Origin: Balneatrix alpica DSM 16621
GTDB taxonomy: Bacteria > Pseudomonadota > Gammaproteobacteria > Pseudomonadales > Balneatricaceae
NCBI RefSeq assembly: GCF_000619885.1
Contig: NZ_KK211040.1
Location: 1-64,000, forward strand
Direction of reading: 5' to 3'
DNA: 64,000 nt
Program-made: the position numbers and the translations under genes
Part shown: positions 8,434-17,158 of the stretch, one piece after another
Layout: every line of letters begins with the position of its first letter
Numbering within the stretch: the first letter of the stretch is position 1
The notes under the pieces: model-generated
Told to the model about the DNA's origin: nothing
What the model saw: the letters and a program-made list of their open reading frames with translations, nothing else
The model's database searches: none

Positions 8434-9061
8434 CTCGCCACTCCTTATCCCACAACAGACGGGGGTCAAAACTCATCGCCGCCAACATGGTTAATACCAC
8501 CACCAACCCAAATGCCAATGCGGCAGGGCCGGCTTCAATCTTGGCAATTGCCCCTAAATCCACCAAAGCCACTAAGATGGCGATGACAAACAAGTCCAAC
8601 ATCGACCAGCGCCCCACTATCTCCACCAACCGATAGATGACCGTGCACTGCTTGGCCGTTAACCCCACCTGCCCCTGCACCCCCAACAGCAACATCGCCA
8701 ACCCCACCAGCTTTAATAGGGGTACCGCCACACTGGCAACAAAGACTACCAGAGCAATACCATACATTTGATGCTGCACCAGGGTGATCACCCCCTCCAT
8801 GATGGTGCTCGGATCGCCGCGACCTAAACTGGTCACCGTCATCATCGGATAGAGATTAGCCGGGAAGAAGCAAATAAAGGCCGCCAGTATAAGAGCCCAG
8901 GTACGCTCCAGACTATGGGGCTTACGCAAATGTAAGCGCGCACCACAGCGAGGGCAGAATTGCGGCATCGCCAGAGTATCCTGCTCAGCCAGCTGACACA
9001 CCTTATGACAACGGCGGCACCCCGCTAAGCCCAGATCGATGCCACGTGCAACCTTAGTCAT
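8426..9061 (-). CDS. PqiA/LetA-type membrane protein, second half
   Basis: This 211-residue protein corresponds to the C-terminal half of PqiA/YebS (LetA). It has a zinc-ribbon-like CRRC...CPRC pair (residues 15-45), a PANLYPMM motif in the first membrane helix, and three more helices, ending with MSFDPRLLWD as in PqiA. The ATG at 9061 overlaps the stop of the previous gene (ATGACTAA), with GGAGG upstream, so translation is coupled. PqiA/LetA proteins sit in the inner membrane and are thought to load or unload lipid at the MCE tunnel. Usually both halves are one polypeptide of about 420 residues; here they are two genes. Confidence 0.88.
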   Translation of the reverse strand: MTKVARGIDLGLAGCRRCHKVCQLAEQDTLAMPQFCPRCGARLHLRKPHSLERTWALILAAFICFFPANLYPMMTVTSLGRGDPSTIMEGVITLVQHQMYGIALVVFVASVAVPLLKLVGLAMLLLGVQGQVGLTAKQCTVIYRLVEIVGRWSMLDLFVIAILVALVDLGAIAKIEAGPAALAFGLVVVLTMLAAMSFDPRLLWDKEWRDE

Positions 9062-9656
9062 CAAGAGCCTCCAGACGTTGCCATATTTCATGGGGATCAC
9101 AGGTCAGGCCAATCAACAGCGCCACCAATAACATCGCCGCGAAGGTATACAAACCTAAACCAATGTGAATCTGTGCCATATCAAGCAACTTCACCATCGA
9201 CACCAGAATGCTGATCATATACACCTCCAGCATTCCCCAATCCCGCAGCCAGTACCAAGCCGCAAATAAAGTACGCACGCCCCAACGCTGCTTTAACAGC
9301 AACAACAGCGAAACTTGAAACAAAATCCAGAGTTCTAATAAAGGCACCAGCATACTGCACAGCAACACCAGTCCTGCAGCCACCCAAGCACCATTCTGAT
9401 AAAGCGCCAATACGGCTTCCCATAATGTCACCTGACGATGTTGCCCCATCACATCCATGCTCAATAAAGGCAACAGATTGGCCGGCACATATAACAGCAA
9501 TCCAGCCAGGGCCAAGGCTAGTGTCTGTCGCAATGTATCTGGACGCGCGCTGGCCAAATGTGCGCCACAATGAGGACAAAAGGCGTCCTGCCCTGGCTGC
9601 AGCTCGGGCAAATCCACCAATGCATCACACTCATGGCATAACAACGCCTCATGCAC
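9054..9656 (-). CDS. PqiA/LetA-type membrane protein, first half
   Basis: This is the first gene of the four-gene operon. It encodes the N-terminal PqiA-type half: CHECDALVDLPEL and CPHCGAH form a zinc-ribbon pair, then four membrane helices follow, the first with VPANLLPLLSMDVMG, and the end is CDPHEIW. The start is uncertain. I prefer GTG at 9656 because GGGAG lies nine bases upstream and it falls just before the first Cys pair (200 residues). ATG at 9701 or TTG at 9743 would add 15 or 29 residues without a better SD. It overlaps the second half by eight bases, which argues for a true two-gene arrangement and not a broken gene. Confidence 0.85.
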   Translation of the reverse strand: MHEALLCHECDALVDLPELQPGQDAFCPHCGAHLASARPDTLRQTLALALAGLLLYVPANLLPLLSMDVMGQHRQVTLWEAVLALYQNGAWVAAGLVLLCSMLVPLLELWILFQVSLLLLLKQRWGVRTLFAAWYWLRDWGMLEVYMISILVSMVKLLDMAQIHIGLGLYTFAAMLLVALLIGLTCDPHEIWQRLEALDD

Positions 9657-9960
9657 CTGCTTGCTCTCCCAGCCAAAAGAAAATGCTCTGTAAAGAATCA
9701 TCAACGGCAACGAGAGGTGACACCCTGCTTCTAACCAGTGCAAAAGTGTTACCTGTTACCCCATCCACCATCCTAGGCGTTCTTCGCTAGACCATAAACT
9801 GTTATTTTGCAAGAGTATTTGCCCACCTACTCTAAATGGCGTCATGCCTCGTCAAAATAACGCCGTTACAGGGGATTTAGTGCCTTATACCACCAAAGTA
9901 GAACAGCAGTGCGCCCTTCTCCTCCCCTTCGAATCATTAAATTTTCGACAGTCTAAGATT

Positions 9961-9976
9961 AGGCACGCTTATTGCT
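9961..9976 (+). promoter_or_regulatory. candidate sigma-54 (RpoN) promoter of aapJQMP
   Basis: The sequence AGGCACGCTTATTGCT matches the -24/-12 consensus (TGGCACG-N4-TTGCW) at nearly every position, with the GG and GC elements exactly 12 bases apart. Transcription would start near 9987, 65 bases before the aapJ ATG. This is the only promoter-like element I can support in the roughly 395-base gap 9657-10051. I could not identify a convincing NtrC site upstream of it. Nitrogen control of an amino-acid importer would make sense. Confidence 0.7.
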
Positions 9977-10051
9977 ACATCCTAGCCGCGAGATCGTCAC
10001 ATGTCGTGACTATCCCCCAAACCAGTGATAGATAGACCGAGGACAAGTAAC

Positions 10052-11068
10052 ATGAAAAAAATCGGTTCTGTGGCTGCAGCCGCTGCGGTGGCGCTGTCAA
10101 TGTCTGCTCAGGCTCAGGCTGGCACCCTGGATTCCGTGAAAGAGCGCGGTTTCCTGCAGTGTGGTGTGAGCACCGGCCTGCCCGGCTTCTCCACTCCTGA
10201 TGACAAAGGAAACTGGCAGGGCCTGGACGTTGACGTTTGCCGCGCCGTGGCCGCTGCCGCACTGGGCGACGCCAGCAAGGTAAAATACATCCCGCTGAAC
10301 GCCAAAGAGCGTTTCACCGCGCTGCAGTCTGGCGAGGTGGACATGCTGTCCCGTAACACCACCTGGACCATCACCCGTGACAACTCTCTGGGTCTGAACT
10401 TCGCCGGTGTGAACTACTATGATGGCCAAGGCTTCATGGTTTCCAACAAACTGGGCGTAAGCAGTGCGCTGGAACTGGATGGTGCCACCTTCTGTATCCA
10501 AGCAGGTACCACCACTGAGTTGAACCTGGCTGACTATTTCCGCCTTAACAACATGACTTACCAGCCTGTTGTATTCGATACCTCTGACCAAACTGTACAG
10601 GGCTTCGAAGCAGGCCGTTGCGACGTACTGACCTCTGACCAATCTCAGCTGTACGCACTGCGTATCAAACTGGCTGACCCCTCCAGCGCATCCGTATTGC
10701 CTGAAGTTATCTCCAAGGAGCCTCTGGGCCCCGTGGTACGCCAAGGTGACGATGTGTGGTTCAACCTGGTTCGTTGGTCACTGTTTGCACAGATCAACGC
10801 CGAAGAAATGGGTCTGACTGCTGCTAACATCGATGAAATGTCCAATGGCGACGATCCCAACGTGAAGCGCTTCGTTGGTAAAGAAGGTGATTTCGGTACC
10901 GCAATGGGCGTACCTGCTGACTGGGCTTACCAGATCGTTAAGCAGGTTGGTAACTACGGCGAGATGTTTGAGCGTAACGTAGGTACTGGTTCTCCTCTGG
11001 GTATTGCACGTGGTCTGAATGCTCTGTGGAGCAAAGGCGGCCTGCAGTACGCTCCTCCTCTGCGTTAA
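10052..11068 (+). CDS. aapJ: general L-amino acid ABC transporter, periplasmic binding protein AapJ
   Basis: The 338-residue type II solute-binding protein has a signal peptide (MKKIGSV...AQAQA, cleavage near residue 23). LDSVKERGFLQCGVSTGLPGF opens the mature protein. GLDVDVCRAVAAAALGD and RFTALQSGEVDMLSRNTTWT are characteristic of the AapJ/BztA family, which binds many L-amino acids. I start at ATG 10052, where GAGGA lies about nine bases upstream. It is followed by two hairpins and then the permease genes, a layout that usually gives higher expression of the binding protein. A sigma-54 promoter candidate precedes it. Confidence 0.95.
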   Translation: MKKIGSVAAAAAVALSMSAQAQAGTLDSVKERGFLQCGVSTGLPGFSTPDDKGNWQGLDVDVCRAVAAAALGDASKVKYIPLNAKERFTALQSGEVDMLSRNTTWTITRDNSLGLNFAGVNYYDGQGFMVSNKLGVSSALELDGATFCIQAGTTTELNLADYFRLNNMTYQPVVFDTSDQTVQGFEAGRCDVLTSDQSQLYALRIKLADPSSASVLPEVISKEPLGPVVRQGDDVWFNLVRWSLFAQINAEEMGLTAANIDEMSNGDDPNVKRFVGKEGDFGTAMGVPADWAYQIVKQVGNYGEMFERNVGTGSPLGIARGLNALWSKGGLQYAPPLR

Positions 11069-11101
11069 TCCGGAGTTAGGGTTCTACCCTCGAGAAAAAG
11101 A

Positions 11102-11175
11102 CCTGGACGGGTGCCCCTCGCACCCAACCAGGCTCGGAGCCCGTAACTACCCTGGTGAGCAGGTCACTGCTCACC
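11102..11175 (+). other. tandem intercistronic stem-loops between aapJ and aapQ
   Basis: Two hairpins sit in the 140-base aapJ-aapQ gap. The first has an outer stem CCTGG/CCAGG (11102-11106 with 11128-11132) and an inner stem GGGTGC/GCACCC (11109-11114 with 11120-11125). The second is GGTGAGCA/TGCTCACC (11154-11161 with 11168-11175) with a six-base loop. Neither has a strong T run. They are likely to stabilise the aapJ transcript or allow partial termination, lowering expression of the permease genes. Confidence 0.7.
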
Positions 11176-11208
11176 CTTTCCTCAAGCTTGTTTTCAGGAG
11201 GTTTGCGA

Positions 11209-12414
11209 ATGTCTGATGCCAACCAGCCTCAGGCCACCGCAGCTAGCATGCCCAGCAAGAAGACGCACATCTGGAATGATCCAGAAAAACGTGCGCTGTT
11301 TTTCCAGGCGTTGCTGATCATTGCTGTCGGAGGGTTTATTTGGTGGATTGTAAACAACACCCTCACTAACTTAGAGCAACGTGGTATCACCACAGGTTTT
11401 GCTTTTCTCTCCCAACCTGCTGGTTTTGGAATACTCCAGTCACTGATTCCTTTTACTGAAACCGATAGCTATGGACGCACCTTCGTAGTCGGTCTGCTCA
11501 ATACCCTGTTAGTCTCCGGACTGGGTATTGCCTTAGCGACTATTCTCGGTTTCATTATCGGCGTAGCCCGACTCTCGCCTAACTGGCTGGTGTCTCGGAT
11601 TGCCGCTGCCTATATCGAGATTTTCCGTAATATTCCGCTGCTATTGCAGATTTTCTTTTGGTACTTTGCCGTACTACGTGCCTTGCCCAACCCGCGTAAC
11701 AGTATTGAGTTCCTGCCCAATACTTTCCTTAATATTCGCGGCATCTACACCCCTGCACCGGTGTTTGAAGACGGCTTTGGCATGGTGGTCGTAGCCCTGT
11801 TCATTGCCATCGCAGCTTGCGTCGCACTGGTACGCTGGGCCCATAAGCGCCAAGATGAAACCGGTCAGATTTTCCCGGTATTCTCCACCTCCCTGGCCTT
11901 GATTATTGGCCTGCCGCTGCTGACTTACTGGTTAATGGGCAGCCCAATGAGCGTGGACTACCCCGAACTGAAGGGCTTTAACTTCCGTGGTGGGATCACC
12001 ATCATCCCAGAGCTGCTGGCCCTGTTAATGGCACTGACCATTTACACCGCTGCGTTTATTGCCGAGATCGTGCGCTCCGGCATCCAAGCCATTCACCATG
12101 GTCAGAGTGAAGCTGCCCACGCCCTGGGTCTTCCCCACAGCCGCACTCTGCGTCTGGTTATCGTTCCCCAGGCGATGCGTGTCATCATTCCACCGTTAAC
12201 CAGTCAGTACCTTAACCTGACCAAAAACTCCTCATTGGCCACCGCCATCGGCTACCCCGATCTGGTCTCGGTCTTTGCCGGCACCACCCTTAACCAGACC
12301 GGTCAGGCCGTTGAAATCATCTTTATGACCATGGCCGTCTATCTGTTCATCAGCCTCTCGATCTCGATGTTTATGAACTGGTTCAATAACCGTATGGCAC
12401 TGGTGGAGCGTTGA
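11209..12414 (+). CDS. aapQ: general L-amino acid ABC transporter permease AapQ
   Basis: The 401-residue inner-membrane permease belongs to the His/Glu/Gln/Arg/opine family. A cytoplasmic N terminus of about 45 residues precedes the first helix (FFQALLIIAVGGFIWWIV). About eight hydrophobic segments follow, and the EAA loop near residue 305 reads EAAHALGLPHSRTLRLV, where AapP docks. The start ATG 11209 follows CAGGAGG at the right distance; the longer frame runs through the intercistronic hairpin and is unlikely. It pairs with AapM, which starts two bases after its stop. Confidence 0.95.
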   Translation: MSDANQPQATAASMPSKKTHIWNDPEKRALFFQALLIIAVGGFIWWIVNNTLTNLEQRGITTGFAFLSQPAGFGILQSLIPFTETDSYGRTFVVGLLNTLLVSGLGIALATILGFIIGVARLSPNWLVSRIAAAYIEIFRNIPLLLQIFFWYFAVLRALPNPRNSIEFLPNTFLNIRGIYTPAPVFEDGFGMVVVALFIAIAACVALVRWAHKRQDETGQIFPVFSTSLALIIGLPLLTYWLMGSPMSVDYPELKGFNFRGGITIIPELLALLMALTIYTAAFIAEIVRSGIQAIHHGQSEAAHALGLPHSRTLRLVIVPQAMRVIIPPLTSQYLNLTKNSSLATAIGYPDLVSVFAGTTLNQTGQAVEIIFMTMAVYLFISLSISMFMNWFNNRMALVER

Positions 12415-12415
12415 T

Positions 12416-13513
12416 ATGGAAAAGTTTCAGCCCTTACCTAGCCTGCCAGCACCCATTGCCTCAACAGGACTGATTGGCTGGCTACGCACCAACCTATTTT
12501 CCAGCCCGGTCAACAGTGTCATCACTCTGGTGACCCTGTACTTGCTGGTCTCCGCGTTGATTCCAACGATTCAGTGGGCCTTTATCAATGCCGACTGGTT
12601 CGGTGAAGACCGTAGCGCCTGCACCAGCGGTGGTGCTTGCTGGGTATTTATCACCGTCCGCTTTAACCAGTTTATCTATGGCTTTTATCCGGAGTCCGAA
12701 TACTGGCGGGTAAACTGGATGTTCTTCATCATGTTCGTCAGCCTGTTGTGGTTAATGATCCCCAACTTACCCTGGAAGAAATGGGTCGCCACCTTCACTC
12801 TGGTAGTGTTCCCGGTCATTGCTTTCTTCCTGCTGTATGGCGGTGCCTTTGGCCTCAAAGTTGTAGAGACCCACAAATGGGGTGGCCTGATGCTGACGCT
12901 GGTATTGGCAATGGTAGGCATTGTTGCCTCCCTGCCAATCGGTGTGTTGCTGGCCCTGGGTCGTCGCTCCGAGATGCCTATCGTTAAAAGCTTCTGCGTG
13001 GTCTTCATTGAAGTCTGGCGCGGCGTACCCTTGATTACCGTGCTCTTTATGGCTTCGGTCATGCTGCCCCTGTTTGTTCCTGCGGAGCTAAGTTTTGACA
13101 AACTGCTGCGGGCGCTGATTGGTATCACCATGTTCCAGTCTGCCTACATGGCAGAAGTGGTACGCGGCGGCTTACAGGCTATTCCCAAAGGCCAATATGA
13201 AGCTGCAGCGGCACTGGGACTGGGCTACTGGCGCATGATGTCGATGATTATTCTGCCTCAAGCCCTGAAGCTGATGATTCCTGGCATCGTCAACACCTTT
13301 ATTGCCCTGTTCAAAGATACCAGTCTGGTATTGATTATCGGCCTCTTTGACCTGTTGGCTATCGTTCAGGCAGCGCTGACCGATCCCAAGTGGCTGGGCT
13401 TTGCCACCGAAGGCTACGTGTTTGTTGGCTTCATGTTCTGGGCATTCTGCTTCGGCATGTCCCGTTACAGCCAACACCTCGAACGTAAGCTGCACACTGG
13501 CCACAAGCGTTAA
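12416..13513 (+). CDS. aapM: general L-amino acid ABC transporter permease AapM
   Basis: This is the second permease of the importer, 365 residues. The first helix lies near residues 37-55. A periplasmic loop contains two Cys ([12 protein letters not shown]) that may form a disulfide. The EAA loop near residue 260 reads [18 protein letters not shown]. The [14 protein letters not shown] segment ([15 protein letters not shown]) is typical of amino-acid permeases. Heterodimerisation with AapQ is expected from the family. Confidence 0.95.
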   Translation: MEKFQPLPSLPAPIASTGLIGWLRTNLFSSPVNSVITLVTLYLLVSALIPTIQWAFINADWFGEDRSACTSGGACWVFITVRFNQFIYGFYPESEYWRVNWMFFIMFVSLLWLMIPNLPWKKWVATFTLVVFPVIAFFLLYGGAFGLKVVETHKWGGLMLTLVLAMVGIVASLPIGVLLALGRRSEMPIVKSFCVVFIEVWRGVPLITVLFMASVMLPLFVPAELSFDKLLRALIGITMFQSAYMAEVVRGGLQAIPKGQYEAAAALGLGYWRMMSMIILPQALKLMIPGIVNTFIALFKDTSLVLIIGLFDLLAIVQAALTDPKWLGFATEGYVFVGFMFWAFCFGMSRYSQHLERKLHTGHKR

Positions 13514-13539
13514 CCGTACCTGATTTCGGAGAGCTGAAT

Positions 13540-14304
13540 ATGTCTCAGAGCACCCTGACCGTATCCGATAAGTTGATGATTCAACTGAAAAACGTAAACA
13601 AGTGGTACGGCAACTTCCACGTACTGAAAAACATCAACCTGGACGTTAAAAAAGGCGAACGTATCGTTATCTGCGGCCCTTCAGGCTCAGGTAAGTCCAC
13701 TATGATTCGCTGCATTAACCGTTTGGAAGAGCACCACCAGGGCGACATTATTGTCAATAACGTCACCCTCAGTAATGACCTGAAGAACATCGAAGCGATC
13801 CGCCGCGATGTTGGCATGGTGTTCCAGCACTTCAACCTGTTCCCTCATCTGACCGTGCTGGAAAACTGCTGCCTGGCCCCTATTTGGGTGAAAAAGATCC
13901 CCCGCAAAGAGGCTGAAGCCATCGCCATGCGCTACCTGGAAAAGGTCAAAATCCCTGATCAGGCGTTGAAATACCCCGGCCAATTATCCGGTGGTCAGCA
14001 GCAGCGTGTTGCCATTGCTCGTGCGTTATGCATGAACCCTGACGTCATGCTGTTTGACGAGCCTACCTCTGCCCTCGACCCCGAAATGGTGAAAGAGGTA
14101 TTGGATACTATGATCAGCCTGGCTGAATCCGGTATGACGATGCTCTGCGTCACCCACGAGATGGGCTTTGCCAAATCCGTTGCTAACCGGGTGATCTTTA
14201 TGGATGGCGGACAGATTATCGAGGAAAACGATCCGAACAACTTCTTCGATAATCCGCAAAACGAACGTACTCAGTTGTTCCTGAGCCAGATTCTGCATCA
14301 CTGA
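13540..14304 (+). CDS. aapP: general L-amino acid ABC transporter ATPase AapP
   Basis: The 254-residue ABC ATPase powers the AapQM channel. It has Walker [10 protein letters not shown] (near 46), the Q-loop in [14 protein letters not shown], signature [15 protein letters not shown] (near 148), Walker [13 protein letters not shown] and the switch His in CVTHEMGFA. It is very similar to GlnQ-type ATPases. It is the last gene of aapJQMP; a terminator is found at 14390-14413. Confidence 0.95.
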   Translation: MSQSTLTVSDKLMIQLKNVNKWYGNFHVLKNINLDVKKGERIVICGPSGSGKSTMIRCINRLEEHHQGDIIVNNVTLSNDLKNIEAIRRDVGMVFQHFNLFPHLTVLENCCLAPIWVKKIPRKEAEAIAMRYLEKVKIPDQALKYPGQLSGGQQQRVAIARALCMNPDVMLFDEPTSALDPEMVKEVLDTMISLAESGMTMLCVTHEMGFAKSVANRVIFMDGGQIIEENDPNNFFDNPQNERTQLFLSQILHH

Positions 14305-14389
14305 TGCAGAAGTGGGGAAGGTCTGGGTTGGTTAGCCCTCCCCCGCTCCCTTGGAGATGGGGTTATATCTCTATCAATCTCGCAGTTTG

Positions 14390-14413
14390 GGGCCCACCAG
14401 GGCCCTCTTTTTT
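14390..14413 (+). terminator. terminator after aapP
   Basis: GGGCCC (14390-14395) pairs with GGGCCC (14400-14405) around ACCA, followed by TCTTTTTTT. It lies 86 bases after the aapP stop and touches the stop of the converging HD-GYP gene. Confidence 0.8.
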
Positions 14414-15590
14414 AGCCTAATGAACGCAACCACGCACTCAACCCTTCCCGCGCTTGCTCAAGAAAGGGGTCATCCGGCTCTAGTACCTGTACCACCCTTA
14501 GCTCCTCTAACTGTAACGGCTGCGGTGTCGCCCAGGGCTGGTTGGGATAATGGCCAATGAGCAGCAAACGAATATTGGTTTCCTGCCGATCCAGCACCAT
14601 CCCTACTCGGTCATCTTTGAGGCGTAATACCGAGCCGGGCGGATAGATTCCCAACATACGAATCAGCTTCATCACCAAACGGCCATCAAGCATGGTGTCA
14701 CGCAGCAGTAGCAAATCACGCAGCGCCTGGGCGGGAGAAACAGCCTTCGCGTAGGGCCGCTCACGGGTCATGGCCTCATAACAAGCTACCGTTGCCACTA
14801 GCCGTGTCGTCAAAGGAATTTGTCTGTCTTGCAGACGGGCTGGATAGCCCTGGCCATCTATCCGCTCATGATGATGGGCAACGATATGACGCACACAGCG
14901 GGAAAGCCCGGGTTGATCACGCAGCATTTCCTGACCCAGGTGACAATGCTGTTCTATTTGCTGACGCTCCCCGGCAAGCAAACGCCCCCGCTTGGCTAAC
15001 AGGCTTTCTGGTAACGCCAACAAACCAATATCATGCAGCAGCGCCCCCAAGCCAAGCTCTAACAAACTCTTATTGGGCAGGCCAATGAATCGTGCCAGTG
15101 CCAGAGCTAGCACACAGACGTTTAATGATTTATGCGCCAAAGCAGGAGCATCCACCTGCATTTGCCCCCACAGGTACATGCCCTGCGGATCACGCAAGAC
15201 GCCTACAAGCAGTGCCTCGACCACTTCACGGCTGCGCCTGGCATCTAGCGCCCGTCCCAAGCGGATATCATTAAAGAGCTGATCGATACGGCCCAGTTGC
15301 TGCTGGAACGCCTGACTCAGCTTCTTTTCAGGCACAGTGAATGCCTTACCTGTGCTAGCTTTCACCAGCGTCTGCGGTTGGCTCACACGCGGGCGAGGCA
15401 GTTCCCCAGGCTCCACGAGGCTACTACTCTCAACATACACATAGCGGCAATGCTGTCGCAGCAACTGCAGTTGCTGGTGATCACGAATCTCAAACTGATG
15501 GCGCCAAAACGGTGAATCGAGCCAAGGACAATCCAAACGTACCACTCGCATCCCCAAACGCAGCTCTGTCACTGCCAGCCGCCGCTCCAT
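14412..15590 (-). CDS. HD-GYP domain protein (c-di-GMP phosphodiesterase)
   Basis: This 392-residue cytoplasmic protein has an N-terminal DUF3391-like domain (residues 5-60, RLGMRVVRLDCPWLDSPFW) and a central HD-GYP domain. The metal and catalytic motifs are intact: ALLHDIGLLALP near 187, and HHHERIDGQGYPARL near 240. HD-GYP enzymes hydrolyse cyclic di-GMP to GMP or pGpG and so lower biofilm or raise motility signals. The gene starts three bases after the stop of the HDOD/EAL gene, with GGAG about ten bases upstream, so the two form an operon. No receiver domain is present, so the input signal is unknown. Confidence 0.92.
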   Translation of the reverse strand: MERRLAVTELRLGMRVVRLDCPWLDSPFWRHQFEIRDHQQLQLLRQHCRYVYVESSSLVEPGELPRPRVSQPQTLVKASTGKAFTVPEKKLSQAFQQQLGRIDQLFNDIRLGRALDARRSREVVEALLVGVLRDPQGMYLWGQMQVDAPALAHKSLNVCVLALALARFIGLPNKSLLELGLGALLHDIGLLALPESLLAKRGRLLAGERQQIEQHCHLGQEMLRDQPGLSRCVRHIVAHHHERIDGQGYPARLQDRQIPLTTRLVATVACYEAMTRERPYAKAVSPAQALRDLLLLRDTMLDGRLVMKLIRMLGIYPPGSVLRLKDDRVGMVLDRQETNIRLLLIGHYPNQPWATPQPLQLEELRVVQVLEPDDPFLEQAREGLSAWLRSLG

Positions 15591-15593
15591 CGG

Positions 15594-16844
15594 CTAAACA
15601 CTCCCCAACTGCGCCATAGACAAGGTTGCCCAGACAAATGCCTGCTGATAGCACTGCTGTACTTGTTCGGCGTCCACCCCCACCCTGGTTAAGGGTTTGC
15701 CATTTTGCAAGGCTTCCGCCAGCTGCAAGATCTGCCCCATCTCCCCCTGTCGCTCTAACACGGCACGTATCAACTCCGGTTGCAGAGGTAACTGTTGTAA
15801 TAGCTGAGGTAAGGGTTTCGCCAAAAACACATCCAGCATAGACAGCATGCCAACTGTAAATAGACTGGATGGCTGTTCCCTAAGCTTGAAGAGGGGGGCA
15901 CTCAACTGGCAAAAGCGCGCCCGCACTAGCAGCAAGTGAACCAGCGCTGGCGGATGCTGGCCATCCTTCATCAAGGACAACAGTGTCACCAAGGCACGTA
16001 AGGGCTCTAACCCCAGCATGACAATCGCATGCTGAATTGAGCTTACCTTGACACTCAAACCCGAGGCCGCCGAATTGAGATAACGCAATAAGCGATAGCA
16101 GAGAAACACATCTTGCGAGATCAGCTCGGTCAGTTCACGCATGCCAATCTCCGGGTCATACAGACGCTGCAATAACTCCAGCGTCACGCGGTGGTTATAA
16201 GGCGCTTTACGCCCGCATAACAACTGGGGTTTAGCAAGAAAGTAACCCTGGAAATAGTCGGCTCCCTCCTGCCGATAAAGCTCCATCTCATCCCAGGTTT
16301 CCACCTTTTCCACCAGTACCTGGCGCCCCTGCCCTTTGAAATAGCGGACTAGCTGACGTACCTGGGTAGAGGACAGCTGGCGTACATCCAACTTGATTAA
16401 CGAAGACAACGCGATCAATGCTTCTTTACCGGGTTGCAGAGCATAGTCATCTAGAGCCAGACGATAACCGGCCTGCTTCAGCTGCTGTAAACGATTGAGT
16501 AAGACCTCATCAACTTCAACATCTTCGAGGATCTCCAGCACGACTTTCTGGGGGGGCAACAGCATCACCTGTGCCGAGAGCAACGCCCAGCGGGTCATAT
16601 TGATAAAGGCCAGATGCGGCCCCACCAGCTCAGGAATGCCCATTTCCGTTAGAGAAATACCCAATACCGAGGCGGTAGCCTGATTGCCACAGGTAAAATT
16701 GGCCTGCTGCTCGCATTGACTACGGTAGAGCAGCTCATACCCCACAATATTGAGTTTGGCGTCATAGACTGGCTGACGGGCGATAAAGAAACACTCATCG
16801 CCACTTAGCTGCTGAAGTAAATCTCGACGTGTAACACATTCCAT
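15594..16844 (-). CDS. EAL-like plus HDOD domain signalling protein (YuxH/CdgJ type)
   Basis: The protein has 416 residues from ATG 16844 (AGGAG eight bases upstream). The N-terminal half is an EAL-type domain with a degenerate signature: YELLYR in place of EAL, then LEILEDVE, LALDDYALQP, IKLDV, VEKVET and QGYF. The catalytic loop DDFG-T-Y-S is lost, so it probably binds or senses and does not hydrolyse c-di-GMP. The C-terminal half (residues 200-400) is an HDOD domain, a non-catalytic HD relative. Proteins of this layout, such as Vibrio CdgJ, control motility. It is transcribed ahead of the HD-GYP gene and has an FNR-type site far upstream. Confidence 0.88.
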   Translation of the reverse strand: MECVTRRDLLQQLSGDECFFIARQPVYDAKLNIVGYELLYRSQCEQQANFTCGNQATASVLGISLTEMGIPELVGPHLAFINMTRWALLSAQVMLLPPQKVVLEILEDVEVDEVLLNRLQQLKQAGYRLALDDYALQPGKEALIALSSLIKLDVRQLSSTQVRQLVRYFKGQGRQVLVEKVETWDEMELYRQEGADYFQGYFLAKPQLLCGRKAPYNHRVTLELLQRLYDPEIGMRELTELISQDVFLCYRLLRYLNSAASGLSVKVSSIQHAIVMLGLEPLRALVTLLSLMKDGQHPPALVHLLLVRARFCQLSAPLFKLREQPSSLFTVGMLSMLDVFLAKPLPQLLQQLPLQPELIRAVLERQGEMGQILQLAEALQNGKPLTRVGVDAEQVQQCYQQAFVWATLSMAQLGSV

Positions 16845-17069
16845 TTTGATACTCCTGCCATCCAAATTGAGCTGGAGAAGGTGAACGCATAACAACCGCA
16901 GCTTAGCGAAGGGGAGGTGCTAACAACAAAACCCTTATGCCAGTCAGCAAAAGGGTCCAGGCCACACAGGCTGTTATGTCGTTCACCATCCCCTTGGTGT
17001 GATATGCCTCCTGTCATCCCGCACACAGAATGACGAGGTCAGTCTTACCAATCCATGCAAGACCTCGGC

Positions 17070-17110
17070 ATGATAAATGAGTAGCCATCGAGCTCGTTGA
17101 TGCAGATCAA
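17070..17110 (-). promoter_or_regulatory. FNR/Anr box and -10 element upstream of the c-di-GMP operon
   Basis: TTGAT-GCAG-ATCAA (17097-17110) is a perfect FNR/Anr palindrome. On the minus strand a -10 hexamer TATCAT (17070-17075) lies 21 bases beyond it, close to the class II arrangement in which the box is centred near -41. The start would be near 17063, giving a leader of about 220 bases before the HDOD/EAL gene. The rest of the 314-base gap 16845-17158 holds only weak inverted repeats (for example GAGGTC/GACCTC). Confidence 0.6.
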
Positions 17111-17158
17111 CAAAGGCCGGCAAGGCACCCTTGTTGACCTGCTTGAAAGATCCTCAGA

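Noticed and set aside
8426..9656. PqiA gene broken by a frameshift
   Set aside because: Each half has its own start, an SD or overlap signal and complete domain ends, and the ATGACTAA overlap looks like normal coupling.
17097..17110. CRP site at TTGATGCAGATCAA
   Set aside because: It fits TTGAT-N4-ATCAA (FNR) fully and lacks the TGTGA-N6-TCACA form.
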